Assembly: GCF_023206395.1 (NCBI RefSeq)
Contig: NZ_CP066149.1
Coordinates: 1,736,001 to 1,800,000, forward strand
Source of the DNA: Vibrio sp. ED004
GTDB lineage: Bacteria > Pseudomonadota > Gammaproteobacteria > Enterobacterales > Vibrionaceae
DNA: 64,000 nt
Reading direction: 5' to 3'
Under the pieces are notes generated by a model. It had not been told where the DNA came from. It did no database searches and saw only the letters and a program-made list of their open reading frames with translations. The translations under genes were made by a program, and so were the position numbers. Shown one piece after another: positions 38,101-47,769 of this stretch (within the stretch, counting starts at the first letter, position 1; each line of letters starts with the position of its first letter).

Positions 38101-38352
38101 TTACTTATCGGCAATCTTTGCTTCTAAGTCCGCTAGCTTTTGTTCCATTTCAGTTAGCTTCTGGCGAGTGCGCAGCAATACTTGTGTTTGAACATCAAAC
38201 TCTTCACGGCTCACAACGTCTAGCTTGTTCAGTTGGCCTTGGATAACCTGACGAACTTTCTGATCTACGTCTGAACCAAGCTCTTTTACTGGTTGAGGCA
38301 TAGAATCGTGGATCTGCTTAGCAATCTGCTCTAGTTTTTTTGGATCAAACAT
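38101..38352 (-). CDS. ubiK: Ubiquinone biosynthesis accessory factor UbiK
   Basis: An 83-residue protein (formerly YqiC/BMFP family). The start [20 protein letters not shown] and a C-terminal coiled coil ([20 protein letters not shown]) are diagnostic. It binds UbiJ and lipids and supports aerobic ubiquinone synthesis. It is a monocistronic gene between two terminators. Confidence 0.92.
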   Translation of the reverse strand: MFDPKKLEQIAKQIHDSMPQPVKELGSDVDQKVRQVIQGQLNKLDVVSREEFDVQTQVLLRTRQKLTEMEQKLADLEAKIADK

Positions 38353-38422
38353 ATCAATTAAAACTCCTGAATATTTACCACTATTCTATTTAATCACACT
38401 TGAGATGTCGCCTATGGCGTAT

Positions 38423-38450
38423 AAAAAAAGGCCACCGAAGTAGCCTTTTT
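38423..38450. terminator. Terminator between ubiK and the RND operon
   Basis: AAAAAGGC-CAC / GTAGCCTTTTT imperfect hairpin with A- and T-runs, 22 bp beyond the stop of the leftward RND gene at 38472. Confidence 0.65.
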
Positions 38451-38471
38451 ATTGTTAATACGACTTAGAGA

Positions 38472-41400
38472 TTACTTATTGTCAGCTAATTCTCTGTGTG
38501 CCGCTTTTGCTTCATCGACGCGAGCTAGCTTTTCTAGATCTTTGTCTTCAACAAATACAGGTAGAGGTTTGTGTTTTTCAGCCAAGTAGCTGTAAATCAC
38601 TGGCAGTACAAATAGCGTGAAGATCGTACCAATCGCTAGACCTGCAACGATTACGATACCAATACTAAAGCGCTGAGCTGCACCCGCACCACTTGCGTAC
38701 ATCAGTGGGATTAGACCCGCGATCATCGCAGCTGTAGTCATCAGGATTGGACGAAGACGAACCTTCGCAGCTTCCATTACCGCTTCGATACGAGTTTTGT
38801 GATGATGCAACTGTTCTTCTTTTGCAACTTCACAGATCAAGATACCGTGCTTGGTAATCAGGCCAACCAAGGTGATCAAACCTACTTGCGAGTAGATGTT
38901 CATCGTTGCCGCGCCCCAGGCCAGAGCGATTAGGGCACCACAGATCGCCAGTGGTACAGATACCATGATAACCAATGGATCTTTCAGAGATTCGAACTGA
39001 ATCGCCAGTACCAAGAAGATGATAGCCAGTGCAAGACCAAAGGTCGCGTAAAGTGCGCTACCTTCAGTTACGTATTGGCGTGCTTCACCCATGTAATCGT
39101 GGTTGTAGCCACTTGGAAGCTTATTCGCCGCCGTGTCTTCAAACCATGCAATTGCATCACCCATTGCAGCGCCTGGAGCAGGTACCGCACCAATCGTAGC
39201 TGAGTTCAATTGGTTGAAGTGAGGAAGAGAACGAGGCTCTGCCACAACATCAATCGTAATCAAACTGCCTAGTGGTACAGCATTGCCATCCGCAGCACGT
39301 ACGTAGTAGTTATTCATCGATTCTGGGTTCAAACGGAATTTACGTTCAACTTGAGGGATAACCTCGTAAGAACGACCATTCAAGTCGATACGGTTTACGT
39401 AGCCATCTGACATCATGGTACCTAGCGTGATACCGATATCTTGCATGGTCACGCCGTATGCGCCCGCTTTATCCTTGTCGATGTGTACTTTCATCGTTGC
39501 TGAGTCGTAGTTCAGATCGAGATCCGAGTATACGAACAGTGGGTTTGTCGCTACATCAGTCAAAATGTCAGTGGTGATCTGGAACAAGCTCTCAAAACTG
39601 TTTGGTGTTGTAATAACAAACTGAATTGGAAGACCTGAACCTGCACCTGGTAGTTCTGGCATTTGGAAGGCGGTTACTGCCATTCCTGGAACATCTTTAA
39701 CAAGCTCACCTACACGGTTTGCTACTTCTGATTGACTTGTCTCACGTTCACTCCAAGGCACCATAGATGCGATACCAAATGCTTGGTTTGCATTAGGCAC
39801 ACCTGTAAATACCTGAGCGTAAGCCACTTCTGGCTGATCAGACAGAATCTTGTTTACGTCGTTCATGGTATTTTGCATGAAGTCTAAGTTTGCATTCGAC
39901 GGTGCAGTACCCATCAGCATGATTACACCTTTATCTTCAGAAGGTGCTAATTCACTAGGGATGAACTTAAACAGCATCGGCAAGCTTGCAAATACGATGA
40001 TCGCAAAACCAATGAACACTGGACGGTGATTCATAACCGCGCCAAGCATACGCTCGTAACGGTTAGTCATGCCATCCAAAACGCTATGAACTTTCTGCTC
40101 AAACTTGCTCGGCTCAGCGTGAGCTTTCAGCATTTTTGAACACATCATTGGCGACAGCGTAAGTGCCACGATACCCGATACAAATACAGAACCGGCTAGG
40201 GTTAATGCGAACTCTTTAAATAGTGAGCCCGTGATACCACCCATCATCGCGATTGGAGCGTATACCGCACCTAGCGTTAGTGTCATTGCGATAACAGGAA
40301 CCGCAATTTCACGAGTACCGATGATCGCAGCGCGGAAAGGGGATTCTCCGAGCTTGATATGCCTGTCGACGTTCTCAAGTACTACGATCGCATCATCTAC
40401 CACCAGACCGATGGCGAGTACCATTGCCAGTAGCGTCATCAGGTTCCAAGAGAAGCCCATTGCCTGCATTACCATTGCCACACCAATCAAAGACAGTGGG
40501 ATAGTAACGATAGGGATCAGTACCGCTCGGAATGAACCTAGGAACAAGGTAATTACGATCAATACTATTAATGCTGCTTCAAGAATGGTCTTGATAACTT
40601 CTTGAATTGATTCGTTAATCGCAATGGTTGAATCGTACATTACGTTCATCGAGATGTTGCTTGGTAGGTTCTTCTCTAGTTGAGGAAGAAGCTCAAGTAC
40701 ATCTGCAGCGATGTTGATTGGGTTCGCACTTGGTGCCGCGTTAATTGCTGCAACAACCGCTTCCTGACCGTTCGCACTCGCACGGTAAACGTCGTGGCTT
40801 TTCTCTAGAGAAACCTTAGCGATGTCAGACAGACGAATAATCTCACCTTCACCACTTCTAACGACTAAGTTCTCTAACTCTTCAGTGTTCGATACTTGCG
40901 TGTCGGCACTGCCGTTATAAAGAACAAATTCACCCGTTGCTTGACCCGTAGCTGATTGGTAGTTGTTCGCATCCAATACCGCCATAACGTCAGTTGCAGT
41001 TAGGTTTACCGCCGCCATTTTTGATGGGTCTAGCCACACGCGCAGTGCGTATTTCATACCACCATACAGGTCAACTTTAGATACACCATTTACCGTGAAT
41101 AGTTGCGGGTTGATTACACGCTCTAGATAGTCGGTAATTTGGCTCGACACCAACTCATCACTGGTAAAACCAATGTAGAGTACCGCTGTCGTTGAACCGG
41201 TAGACATGGTTACGGTTGGATCTTCGGCTTCTTTAGGAAGCTGAGAACGTACCGAGTTAGTCTTGGCCAGTATGTCAGACAACGCCGCATTCGGGTCGGT
41301 GTTCAACTTCATGTTAACGGTAATCGTAGAGCTACCGAGCACAGAAGAAGAAGTCATATAGTCGATGTTATCCGCTTGAGCCACAGCCTGTTCGAGGGGC

Positions 41401-41594
41401 TGGGTGATAAAGCCTTGGATAAGATCCGCACTTGCACCGTAGTAACTCGTGGTTACGGTTACGACGGTATTCGTCATTTCAGGGTATTCACGCACCTGCA
41501 TTTTGAAGATTGCTTGTAAGCCAAGCAGCGCAATCAAAAAGCTGATGGATACCGCTAGAACTGGACGTTTAATAAAAACATCAGTAAAGCGCAT
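38472..41594 (-). CDS. RND efflux pump permease (HAE1 type)
   Basis: A 1040-residue proton-driven efflux transporter of the AcrB/MexB superfamily with 12 membrane helices and two large periplasmic loops. The start FIKRPVLAVSISFLIALLGL, the TM4 proton-relay aspartates in GLVVDDAIVVLENVDRH and the second-half repeat (TKHGILICEVAKEEQ) are clear. The length matches the MexK/VexK-like branch better than AcrB, but I do not name it. It is the last gene of a tetR-adaptor-permease operon (11-bp gap). No outer-membrane factor is encoded beside it, so it probably uses TolC. Confidence 0.93.
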   Translation of the reverse strand: MRFTDVFIKRPVLAVSISFLIALLGLQAIFKMQVREYPEMTNTVVTVTTSYYGASADLIQGFITQPLEQAVAQADNIDYMTSSSVLGSSTITVNMKLNTDPNAALSDILAKTNSVRSQLPKEAEDPTVTMSTGSTTAVLYIGFTSDELVSSQITDYLERVINPQLFTVNGVSKVDLYGGMKYALRVWLDPSKMAAVNLTATDVMAVLDANNYQSATGQATGEFVLYNGSADTQVSNTEELENLVVRSGEGEIIRLSDIAKVSLEKSHDVYRASANGQEAVVAAINAAPSANPINIAADVLELLPQLEKNLPSNISMNVMYDSTIAINESIQEVIKTILEAALIVLIVITLFLGSFRAVLIPIVTIPLSLIGVAMVMQAMGFSWNLMTLLAMVLAIGLVVDDAIVVLENVDRHIKLGESPFRAAIIGTREIAVPVIAMTLTLGAVYAPIAMMGGITGSLFKEFALTLAGSVFVSGIVALTLSPMMCSKMLKAHAEPSKFEQKVHSVLDGMTNRYERMLGAVMNHRPVFIGFAIIVFASLPMLFKFIPSELAPSEDKGVIMLMGTAPSNANLDFMQNTMNDVNKILSDQPEVAYAQVFTGVPNANQAFGIASMVPWSERETSQSEVANRVGELVKDVPGMAVTAFQMPELPGAGSGLPIQFVITTPNSFESLFQITTDILTDVATNPLFVYSDLDLNYDSATMKVHIDKDKAGAYGVTMQDIGITLGTMMSDGYVNRIDLNGRSYEVIPQVERKFRLNPESMNNYYVRAADGNAVPLGSLITIDVVAEPRSLPHFNQLNSATIGAVPAPGAAMGDAIAWFEDTAANKLPSGYNHDYMGEARQYVTEGSALYATFGLALAIIFLVLAIQFESLKDPLVIMVSVPLAICGALIALAWGAATMNIYSQVGLITLVGLITKHGILICEVAKEEQLHHHKTRIEAVMEAAKVRLRPILMTTAAMIAGLIPLMYASGAGAAQRFSIGIVIVAGLAIGTIFTLFVLPVIYSYLAEKHKPLPVFVEDKDLEKLARVDEAKAAHRELADNK

Positions 41595-41605
41595 TGTGCC
41601 TCCAG

Positions 41606-42712
41606 TTACAGCTTAGGTGTTTCAGATGGTGGAGTGATTGCATCACTTTCAACAACCTTAACTTTGGCACCGTTACTTAGACGTACTTGGCCAGAAGTTA
41701 CAACCGTATCGCCGGCTTTGACGCCTTCAAGGATGTGTGCAATATCAGCTGTACGCTCACCTACTTTTACAACATGTTGAGCAACACGTTGAACGCCGTC
41801 TTCTTCAGTCAGGATGTAAACATTGTCACCGTATAGAGTGAAAGTAATCGCCGTTTGAGGCAGAGTTACTTGGTTCTCTAGTTTAGGCAGAATGATGTTA
41901 GCGCGAGCGAACATACCGCTACGAAGCTTGCCATCATTGTTTGGAATGTCTGCTTGAACTTGGATAAGACCACTTTGGATGCTTACAGCTGGTTCAATTG
42001 CACTGATAGAGCCTTCAAACGGTGTCTCTGGGTAAGCATCAACAAAGATGTCGATAGCCTGACCAACATTGATACGAGAGATATCTGTTTGAGAAACTGT
42101 GAAGCGCAGACGCATGACACTGGTATCTTCTAAACGAACGATATCGGTACCCGATTGTAGGTATTGGCCTAGGTATACGTTACGAATACCAACAGTACCG
42201 TCGAATGGTGCGCGAATTTCACGGCGCTCGATCGATGCTTTTAGGCTTTCAATGTCAGCTGATAGAGAGAAGTAGTTCGCTTCTGCTTCATCGTACGCTT
42301 CTTTAGAGATAGAACCTTTCTTGAATAGGCCTTGGTAACGTTTGTATTTTGCTTTCGCAGCAGGTAAACGAGCTTCAGAACTCTTTAGGTTTGCTTTCTC
42401 TACGTCAGAATCAAGACGTACCAGTTGCTGACCATTCTTAACATCAGTACCTGACTCGAAAGAGATCTGGTCAATAACACCGCTGGTTTCATTCGCTAGT
42501 GTCACACCTTGGTTAGGTTCGATGAAGCCGATAGCTTCAATCACAGGAACCCAGTCGATCGGCTGAACTTCAGTTACCGTTACTGGAAACTCTGGTTCAG
42601 GGCGGTTGGCCATATACTCAGCAATTTTTTGTTGTTTGAACATGTTAAACCCAATAACGCTGCCGAAAAGTAGTACAGCGATGAGTAACATGAAGAAAGT
42701 CCACTTTTTCAT
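41606..42712 (-). CDS. RND efflux periplasmic adaptor (membrane fusion protein)
   Basis: A 368-residue HlyD/AcrA-like protein. It has an N-terminal membrane anchor (MKKWTFFMLLIAVLLFGSVI), a lipoyl-like beta-domain split around an alpha-hairpin (VDQISFESGTDVKNGQQLV... and IRAPFDGTVGIRNVYLGQYL), and a beta-barrel. It links the permease to the outer-membrane channel. I choose ATG at 42712; an in-frame TTG three codons upstream is too close to GGAG. It is 18 bp after the TetR gene. Confidence 0.92.
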   Translation of the reverse strand: MKKWTFFMLLIAVLLFGSVIGFNMFKQQKIAEYMANRPEPEFPVTVTEVQPIDWVPVIEAIGFIEPNQGVTLANETSGVIDQISFESGTDVKNGQQLVRLDSDVEKANLKSSEARLPAAKAKYKRYQGLFKKGSISKEAYDEAEANYFSLSADIESLKASIERREIRAPFDGTVGIRNVYLGQYLQSGTDIVRLEDTSVMRLRFTVSQTDISRINVGQAIDIFVDAYPETPFEGSISAIEPAVSIQSGLIQVQADIPNNDGKLRSGMFARANIILPKLENQVTLPQTAITFTLYGDNVYILTEEDGVQRVAQHVVKVGERTADIAHILEGVKAGDTVVTSGQVRLSNGAKVKVVESDAITPPSETPKL

Positions 42713-42730
42713 TATGGTCAAAACTCCGAT

Positions 42731-43312
42731 CTAGTGTTTAATTATTGCGTCCCAACTGGCTTCGATTGCAGACTCTAGTTCTGCCTCATCAAGTTGGTAA
42801 AATCCTAAAGAATGCTTGCGTGCTAGAGAAACACTAGCCGCCAAGCTCAATCCACCTAATACTTCATTGTTAAGTGGTTTAAACAATCCTTGTTCTTTCC
42901 CCTCATTAAATAGCAGCTCAACTTGGGCAAACATTTTACGTTCTAGTTCCCTGAAGTTTAGGCTATTTGTGATGGGTAGAGAGTCATACTGAACCCGATT
43001 TTTTATTGCGGCTAAATTCGTTCCTGCTAAGTTCCATATGTTCAACCACATAGTACGGTAGCGTTGTTTAATTGGATCCGAATCATTAACCCCTTCTTGA
43101 ACAGCATCAGCTACTCTTTGAGTCACGAGCATTCGAACATCTTCTATCAAATGCTCTTTATCATCGAAGTAGCGATAGATAGTGCCTGCAGCTACTCCCG
43201 CTTCTTTGGCTAATTTTTGCATTGAAAGGCCTTGGAAACCGACCTCTGCAATTAGCTTTTCAGCTGCAGAAAGTATTTGCTGGCGTTTATCCCGAGGTGC
43301 ATGAGTTGTCAT
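42731..43312 (-). CDS. TetR-family repressor of the RND operon
   Basis: A 193-residue regulator. The N-terminal TetR domain (QQILSAAEKLIAEVGFQGLS, then AKEAGVAAGTIYRYFDDKEH) is followed by a C-terminal ligand-binding domain typical of AcrR/TtgR-like proteins. It is the first gene of the efflux operon. A perfect 22-bp palindrome sits 13 bp upstream of its start, so autorepression of the whole operon is very likely. Confidence 0.92.
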   Translation of the reverse strand: MTTHAPRDKRQQILSAAEKLIAEVGFQGLSMQKLAKEAGVAAGTIYRYFDDKEHLIEDVRMLVTQRVADAVQEGVNDSDPIKQRYRTMWLNIWNLAGTNLAAIKNRVQYDSLPITNSLNFRELERKMFAQVELLFNEGKEQGLFKPLNNEVLGGLSLAASVSLARKHSLGFYQLDEAELESAIEASWDAIIKH

Positions 43313-43324
43313 ATTTCAATCACC

Positions 43325-43346
43325 AATGAATGAACGTTCATTCATT
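43325..43346. promoter_or_regulatory. Operator of the TetR repressor
   Basis: A perfect 22-bp palindrome with half-site AATGAATGAAC. It resembles the TGAATGAACGTTCATTCA-type operators of AcrR-like regulators and lies 13 bp before the tetR-like start, within the interval shared with divergent rep. Confidence 0.8.
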
Positions 43347-43492
43347 ATAGCCTAATAACCACACACATGTGCAACAAAGTTTTACATAATCAGCGTAAAA
43401 ATCTTGTATAAGAGAACGTAGCATTCGCGCTGTTGCAGCATTATTATAGGTACGCAATTGAATTCGCCCCTCTAGACCAAACTGAGAATCAA

Positions 43493-45511
43493 ATGAAACT
43501 GAACCCAAGACAAGATGAAGCCGTGAAATATGTTTCGGGCCCCTGCTTAGTATTAGCGGGTGCTGGATCCGGTAAAACACGTGTTATCACGAATAAGATC
43601 GCTTACTTGGTTCAAGAGTGTGGCTATAAGGCGCGCAATATTGCAGCGGTAACCTTTACCAATAAAGCGGCACGCGAGATGAAAGAGCGTGTTGGGCAAA
43701 CTCTGGGTAAGGGCGAATCGAAAGGGCTGATTGTTTCGACCTTTCATACCATGGGTTTAACCATCATTCGTCGTGAATACAAAGCGCTGGGTCTAAAAGC
43801 TGGCTTTTCTCTGTTTGATGACCAAGACCAACTAGCTTTGTTAAAAGAGCTAACAGAGAGACAGATCGATGGTGATAAGGATTTGCTGCGCGCTTTAATG
43901 AGCACCATTTCGAATTGGAAAAATGACATGCTGACGCCAGATCAGGCGAAAGCACGTGCTCAAGGTGAACAAGAGCAGTTGTTTGCATTCTGTTTTGAGA
44001 TGTACCAGAAACAGATGAAAGCATACAACGCACTCGATTTTGATGATCTGATTGCGATGCCTGTATTACTACTGAAAACCAATCAAGAAGTGCGTGAACG
44101 TTGGCAGTCGCGTATTCGCTACCTACTTGTGGACGAATACCAAGATACCAACACCAGCCAGTACGAATTGGTTCGTCTACTGGTTGGAGAGCGTGGTCGC
44201 TTGACGGTAGTAGGTGATGATGACCAATCTATTTACTCATGGCGTGGTGCAAAACCGCAAAACTTGGTGTTGTTGGGTGAGGACTATCCGAATCTTCGCT
44301 TGATAAAACTCGAGCAAAACTATCGCTCAACCAGTCGAATCTTACGTGCGGCGAACATCTTGATCGCCAACAACCCACACGTTTATGAAAAGTCACTGTT
44401 CTCAGAGATCCCGGACGGTGAAAAGCTTAAGGTCTTGAATGCCAAAAACGAAGAGCACGAAGCCGAACGTATTACCGGTGAGATCATCGCGCATAAGTTT
44501 TTGAACCGCACTGAATACAAAGATTATGCAGTGCTTTACCGCGGTAACCACCAGTCGCGCTTAATTGAAAAAGCGCTGATGCAGAACCGTGTGCCTTACA
44601 AGATCTCTGGCGGCACATCTTTCTTTGCTAGAGCAGAGATAAAAGACATCATGGCTTACCTGCGTGTGTTGGTGAACCCAGATGATGACAATGCTTTCTT
44701 ACGTATTGTAAACACGCCGCGCCGTGAGATTGGCCCGGTTACGCTCGAAAAATTAGGCAGCTACGCCAACATGCGTGGTAAGAGCCTGTTTGAAGCCAGT
44801 TTTGAGATGGGCTTGGAACAGACGCTGACTGGTCGCGGCTTAGAAAACTTGCGTCGATTCACTGATTGGATTGTTCGTATCTCAGATAACGCTGAACGTG
44901 GTAACACTGTGGATGCGGTTCGTGCGTTAGTTCGTGACATTAACTACGAAGATTGGCTATACGAAACCTCAGCAAGTCCAAAAGCCGCAGAGATGCGAAT
45001 GAAGAACGTCTCTGATCTGTATAGCTGGATTGTGGCAGACCTAGAAGGTGACAACTACGATAAAGAAGAGAAAACACTTCGTGAAGTTGTCCAACGCTTA
45101 ACACTGCGTGACATGATGGAGCGTGGTGAAGATGATGACGATGCAGACCAGGTTCAACTAATGACGCTGCACGCATCGAAAGGCCTAGAGTTCCCGTATG
45201 TGTTCTTGATGGGCACTGAAGAGGGCATCTTGCCACACCAAACCAGTGTTGACGAAGGTAACGTAGAAGAAGAACGTCGTCTTATGTATGTAGGGATTAC
45301 TCGAGCACAGAAAGAGCTGACCTTTACCAAGTGTCGTGAACGTCGTCAGTATGGTGAGTTGATTAAGCCAACACAAAGCCGCTTCTTAGATGAATTGCCT
45401 CATGATGACGTGGAGTGGGAAAGCGTGAAGAAGCCACAGTCCGCTGAAGAGCGAATGGAGAAAGGGCAGGCGCACATTGCTAACATTCGTGCGATGTTCA
45501 ATAAGAAGTAA
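43493..45511 (+). CDS. rep: ATP-dependent DNA helicase Rep
   Basis: A 672-residue SF1A 3'-5' helicase that removes protein roadblocks ahead of the replisome. The start at 43493 ([20 protein letters not shown]) matches E. coli Rep in length and sequence; an upstream ATG would add 20 unlikely codons. Motifs are the Walker [17 protein letters not shown] (motif II), [12 protein letters not shown] (III), QNYRST (IV), [17 protein letters not shown] (V) and MYVGITRAQ (VI). Confidence 0.96.
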   Translation: MKLNPRQDEAVKYVSGPCLVLAGAGSGKTRVITNKIAYLVQECGYKARNIAAVTFTNKAAREMKERVGQTLGKGESKGLIVSTFHTMGLTIIRREYKALGLKAGFSLFDDQDQLALLKELTERQIDGDKDLLRALMSTISNWKNDMLTPDQAKARAQGEQEQLFAFCFEMYQKQMKAYNALDFDDLIAMPVLLLKTNQEVRERWQSRIRYLLVDEYQDTNTSQYELVRLLVGERGRLTVVGDDDQSIYSWRGAKPQNLVLLGEDYPNLRLIKLEQNYRSTSRILRAANILIANNPHVYEKSLFSEIPDGEKLKVLNAKNEEHEAERITGEIIAHKFLNRTEYKDYAVLYRGNHQSRLIEKALMQNRVPYKISGGTSFFARAEIKDIMAYLRVLVNPDDDNAFLRIVNTPRREIGPVTLEKLGSYANMRGKSLFEASFEMGLEQTLTGRGLENLRRFTDWIVRISDNAERGNTVDAVRALVRDINYEDWLYETSASPKAAEMRMKNVSDLYSWIVADLEGDNYDKEEKTLREVVQRLTLRDMMERGEDDDDADQVQLMTLHASKGLEFPYVFLMGTEEGILPHQTSVDEGNVEEERRLMYVGITRAQKELTFTKCRERRQYGELIKPTQSRFLDELPHDDVEWESVKKPQSAEERMEKGQAHIANIRAMFNKK

Positions 45512-45546
45512 TGTTCTGCTTGATTAGCACTATATAGAAGACAATA

Positions 45547-45573
45547 AAAAAGGTGACCATCAGGTCACCTTGT
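45547..45573. terminator. Bidirectional terminator between rep and the cytochrome gene
   Basis: AAGGTGACC / GGTCACCTT with an ATCA tetraloop and A/T-runs on both sides, between convergent genes. Confidence 0.85.
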
Positions 45574-45607
45574 TTGAATTTGGCATTTGTAATAACAGAT
45601 CGGTAAA

Positions 45608-46021
45608 TTACAGACCAGCAATCATGTGCTCGATAGCATCTTTGATTTCATCGTCTGAACAGTCCATACATGAACCTTTCGCTGGCATTGCGTTGAAGCC
45701 GTTGATTGCGTGGTCAGCTAGGATATCGCGACCTTGAGCAATACGAGGACCCCAATCACCAGCATCACCTGTTTTAGGTGCGCCACTTACGCCAGATGCG
45801 TGACAAGCGATACAAAAGGTACCGTAAACTGCTGCGCCATCACGAGGGCCTGTTGGTTCTGCGGCTACTGGCTCGCTGCCGACTAGGTATACTTGGCCAA
45901 CTGGTTTGATGCGCTCAGCAATTGCATCTTGCTCTGCTTCGCTTAGGCCTGAAGCCATTGCACCAGTTGAAAAGGTTAAAACTGCGATGACAACGCTTAA
46001 AATTCGACGAGACATATCCAT
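45608..46021 (-). CDS. Cytochrome c5-family protein
   Basis: A 137-residue secreted monohaem cytochrome. The signal peptide is MDMSRRILSVVIAVLTFSTG (cleavage near MAS). The haem-binding CIACH (FCIACHASGVSGAPKTGDAG) and a distal Met in GFNAMPAKGSCMDCSDDE, where two extra Cys form the c5-type disulfide, are present. It carries electrons in the periplasm, probably to a terminal oxidase. The start is set at 46021 because GTGAG precedes it; an ATG two codons later is possible, and the longer frame to 46171 is not. Confidence 0.9.
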   Translation of the reverse strand: MDMSRRILSVVIAVLTFSTGAMASGLSEAEQDAIAERIKPVGQVYLVGSEPVAAEPTGPRDGAAVYGTFCIACHASGVSGAPKTGDAGDWGPRIAQGRDILADHAINGFNAMPAKGSCMDCSDDEIKDAIEHMIAGL

Positions 46022-46269
46022 TAAACTCACTTTACATTCCCAAGGTAAGTACATGCTTACCAATTTATAGTGTTGGAGGGGTGTTTTGGCTTTAAGCAGT
46101 AAAGAGCAACTGTTAAACCAATGTAAATAATGGGTGATTATATCCCGATAAGTTGTTGCAATAAACAACAACTTATAAGCTGTGGCGGGTTGTAGTACTC
46201 AAATAAGGGGTTTATCACATATTAACTGTCGAAAAAGAGACCAAACAGAAAAAAAAGTTAAAAAAGTAC

Positions 46270-46298
46270 TAGACGGCATTGGGTGATATACGTATTAT
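46270..46298 (+). promoter_or_regulatory. Promoter of the tRNA-Arg-His-Pro cluster
   Basis: TAGACG (46270-46275), a 17-bp spacer and TATTAT (46293-46298), with a C/G-rich discriminator (CCACTCCGCC), 21 bp before tRNA-Arg. It resembles stable-RNA promoters. Confidence 0.55.
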
Positions 46299-46319
46299 TC
46301 CACTCCGCCGACAGGGCAT

Positions 46320-46396
<77 letters not shown>

Positions 46397-46444
46397 TCCG
46401 GTCTCTTACTTCGGTAAGTGAGAAATTGGCAGAAAAGAAATAAT

Positions 46445-46521
46445 GGTGGCTATAGCTCAGTTGGTAGAGCCCTGGATTGTGATTCCGGTGGTCGCGAGTT
46501 CGAATCTCGTTAGCCACCCCA
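46445..46521 (+). tRNA. tRNA-His(GTG), copy 1
   Basis: 77 nt including the genomic G-1 typical of tRNA-His, anticodon GTG in GATTGTGATTC and encoded CCA. Confidence 0.96.
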
Positions 46522-46597
46522 TTCTTTCTTTACAAAATATCGGTAGCTTCGGCTTCCTGTGTTGATTCACTATCCCAAGAATCGATACAAAACTAGT

Positions 46598-46674
<77 letters not shown>

Positions 46675-46718
46675 CTATTTCAATAATCGCTTGTGAAGCG
46701 GTTATATAAAAAATTAGT

Positions 46719-46795
46719 GGTGGCTATAGCTCAGTTGGTAGAGCCCTGGATTGTGATTCCGGTGGTCGCGAGTTCGAATCTCGTTAGCCACCCCA
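46719..46795 (+). tRNA. tRNA-His(GTG), copy 2
   Basis: Identical to the copy at 46445-46521 as far as I can read, including the wobble-rich T-stem; it lies in a repeated His-Pro unit. Confidence 0.96.
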
Positions 46796-46850
46796 TTAAT
46801 TTTGGTAGCTTCTTTGAAGTTCCCAGTTTGAGAAATCAAACGAAACGTCT

Positions 46851-46927
<77 letters not shown>

Positions 46928-46932
46928 TCTTA

Positions 46933-46964
46933 AGAAGCCTCGTCAGAAATGACGGGGCTTTTTT
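46933..46964 (+). terminator. tRNA cluster terminator
   Basis: AGCCTCGTCA / TGACGGGGCTT (one G-T pair) with a GAAA loop and six T. Confidence 0.9.
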
Positions 46965-47769
46965 GCGTCTGGAATTTAGATAATTTGGTACCAAGAGGGC
47001 TGCGGGCTTGATCGCGAGTCCAGTTCGACTCGTTCCTCTTTAGTAAGCTCCTTTCAGACGCAAGAAACTCATCTTCGATCTCCTCGATTATTGTGTCTTT
47101 ATAGAAGTACTCCATTTATCAAGTGAAAAGATCTATATCTAACTTTATATAAAATAACCGTTCAATAATTCGACAAATTAATAGGTCTGGTCTAGAGATT
47201 TTTGTGAAAAGTTGAATTTGGTTCTTAATTTGCCCACTAAGGCACGTATTTGACAGCTTTCTTCCTATCAAGCACTTCAAAAGATCATCTAATTTACTAA
47301 GCCTTTGGGTTGCTTGTCTTCTATTTAGATAAGCAATGAAAATGGTTAAATATGTGGTCAATATAATCCTATCTAGTTGTTTTGTTTGTTTAAATTAACA
47401 AAGTTAGCGTTTGTTTCTATAGTGTTAATTGTTTTTTGGAATAATTATTTGCTTCTATTGAATGGTAGTGAGATCTGCTTTGAACCACAGGTTTAGGTCT
47501 ACAAGTAAGTGGTGGTAAGGGGTTTGTGAGCATTTATTACCGCTAATATAATGTTGATTTTTCTTACTATATGCTCTTTTGGTGAATAGTTATGTGTCAC
47601 TTTTGCTTGCTAAGCGTTTAATGTCGACTTTTTATCCTATTTTTGTTGCTTTTCTGTGAATTATTTGCCAAATTGTCAACCGTATAAAATATCAGAACAA
47701 TATTCTGGTAAGAATGGATTCAATTTTGCAGACAGGGCAGAAAGCTGCCAAAGCAGTAGAGGTCTGGTA
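46965..47769. other. 805-bp stretch before the ABC importer, possibly with two tiny leftward frames
   Basis: Two consecutive minus-strand frames (47119-47361, 80 codons; 46930-47115, 61 codons) are linked by TGATAAATG, which would allow coupling. However, the second runs into the tRNA terminator and neither resembles anything I know. They may be debris of an element once inserted at tRNA-Pro. The remainder is A/T-rich and must hold the promoter of the ABC operon; I cannot place it. Confidence 0.4.

Noticed and set aside
46930..47361. Two small leftward genes after the tRNA cluster
   Set aside because: The coupled TGATAAATG junction is suggestive, but one frame runs through the tRNA terminator and neither has recognisable features; kept only as a note in the intergenic entry.
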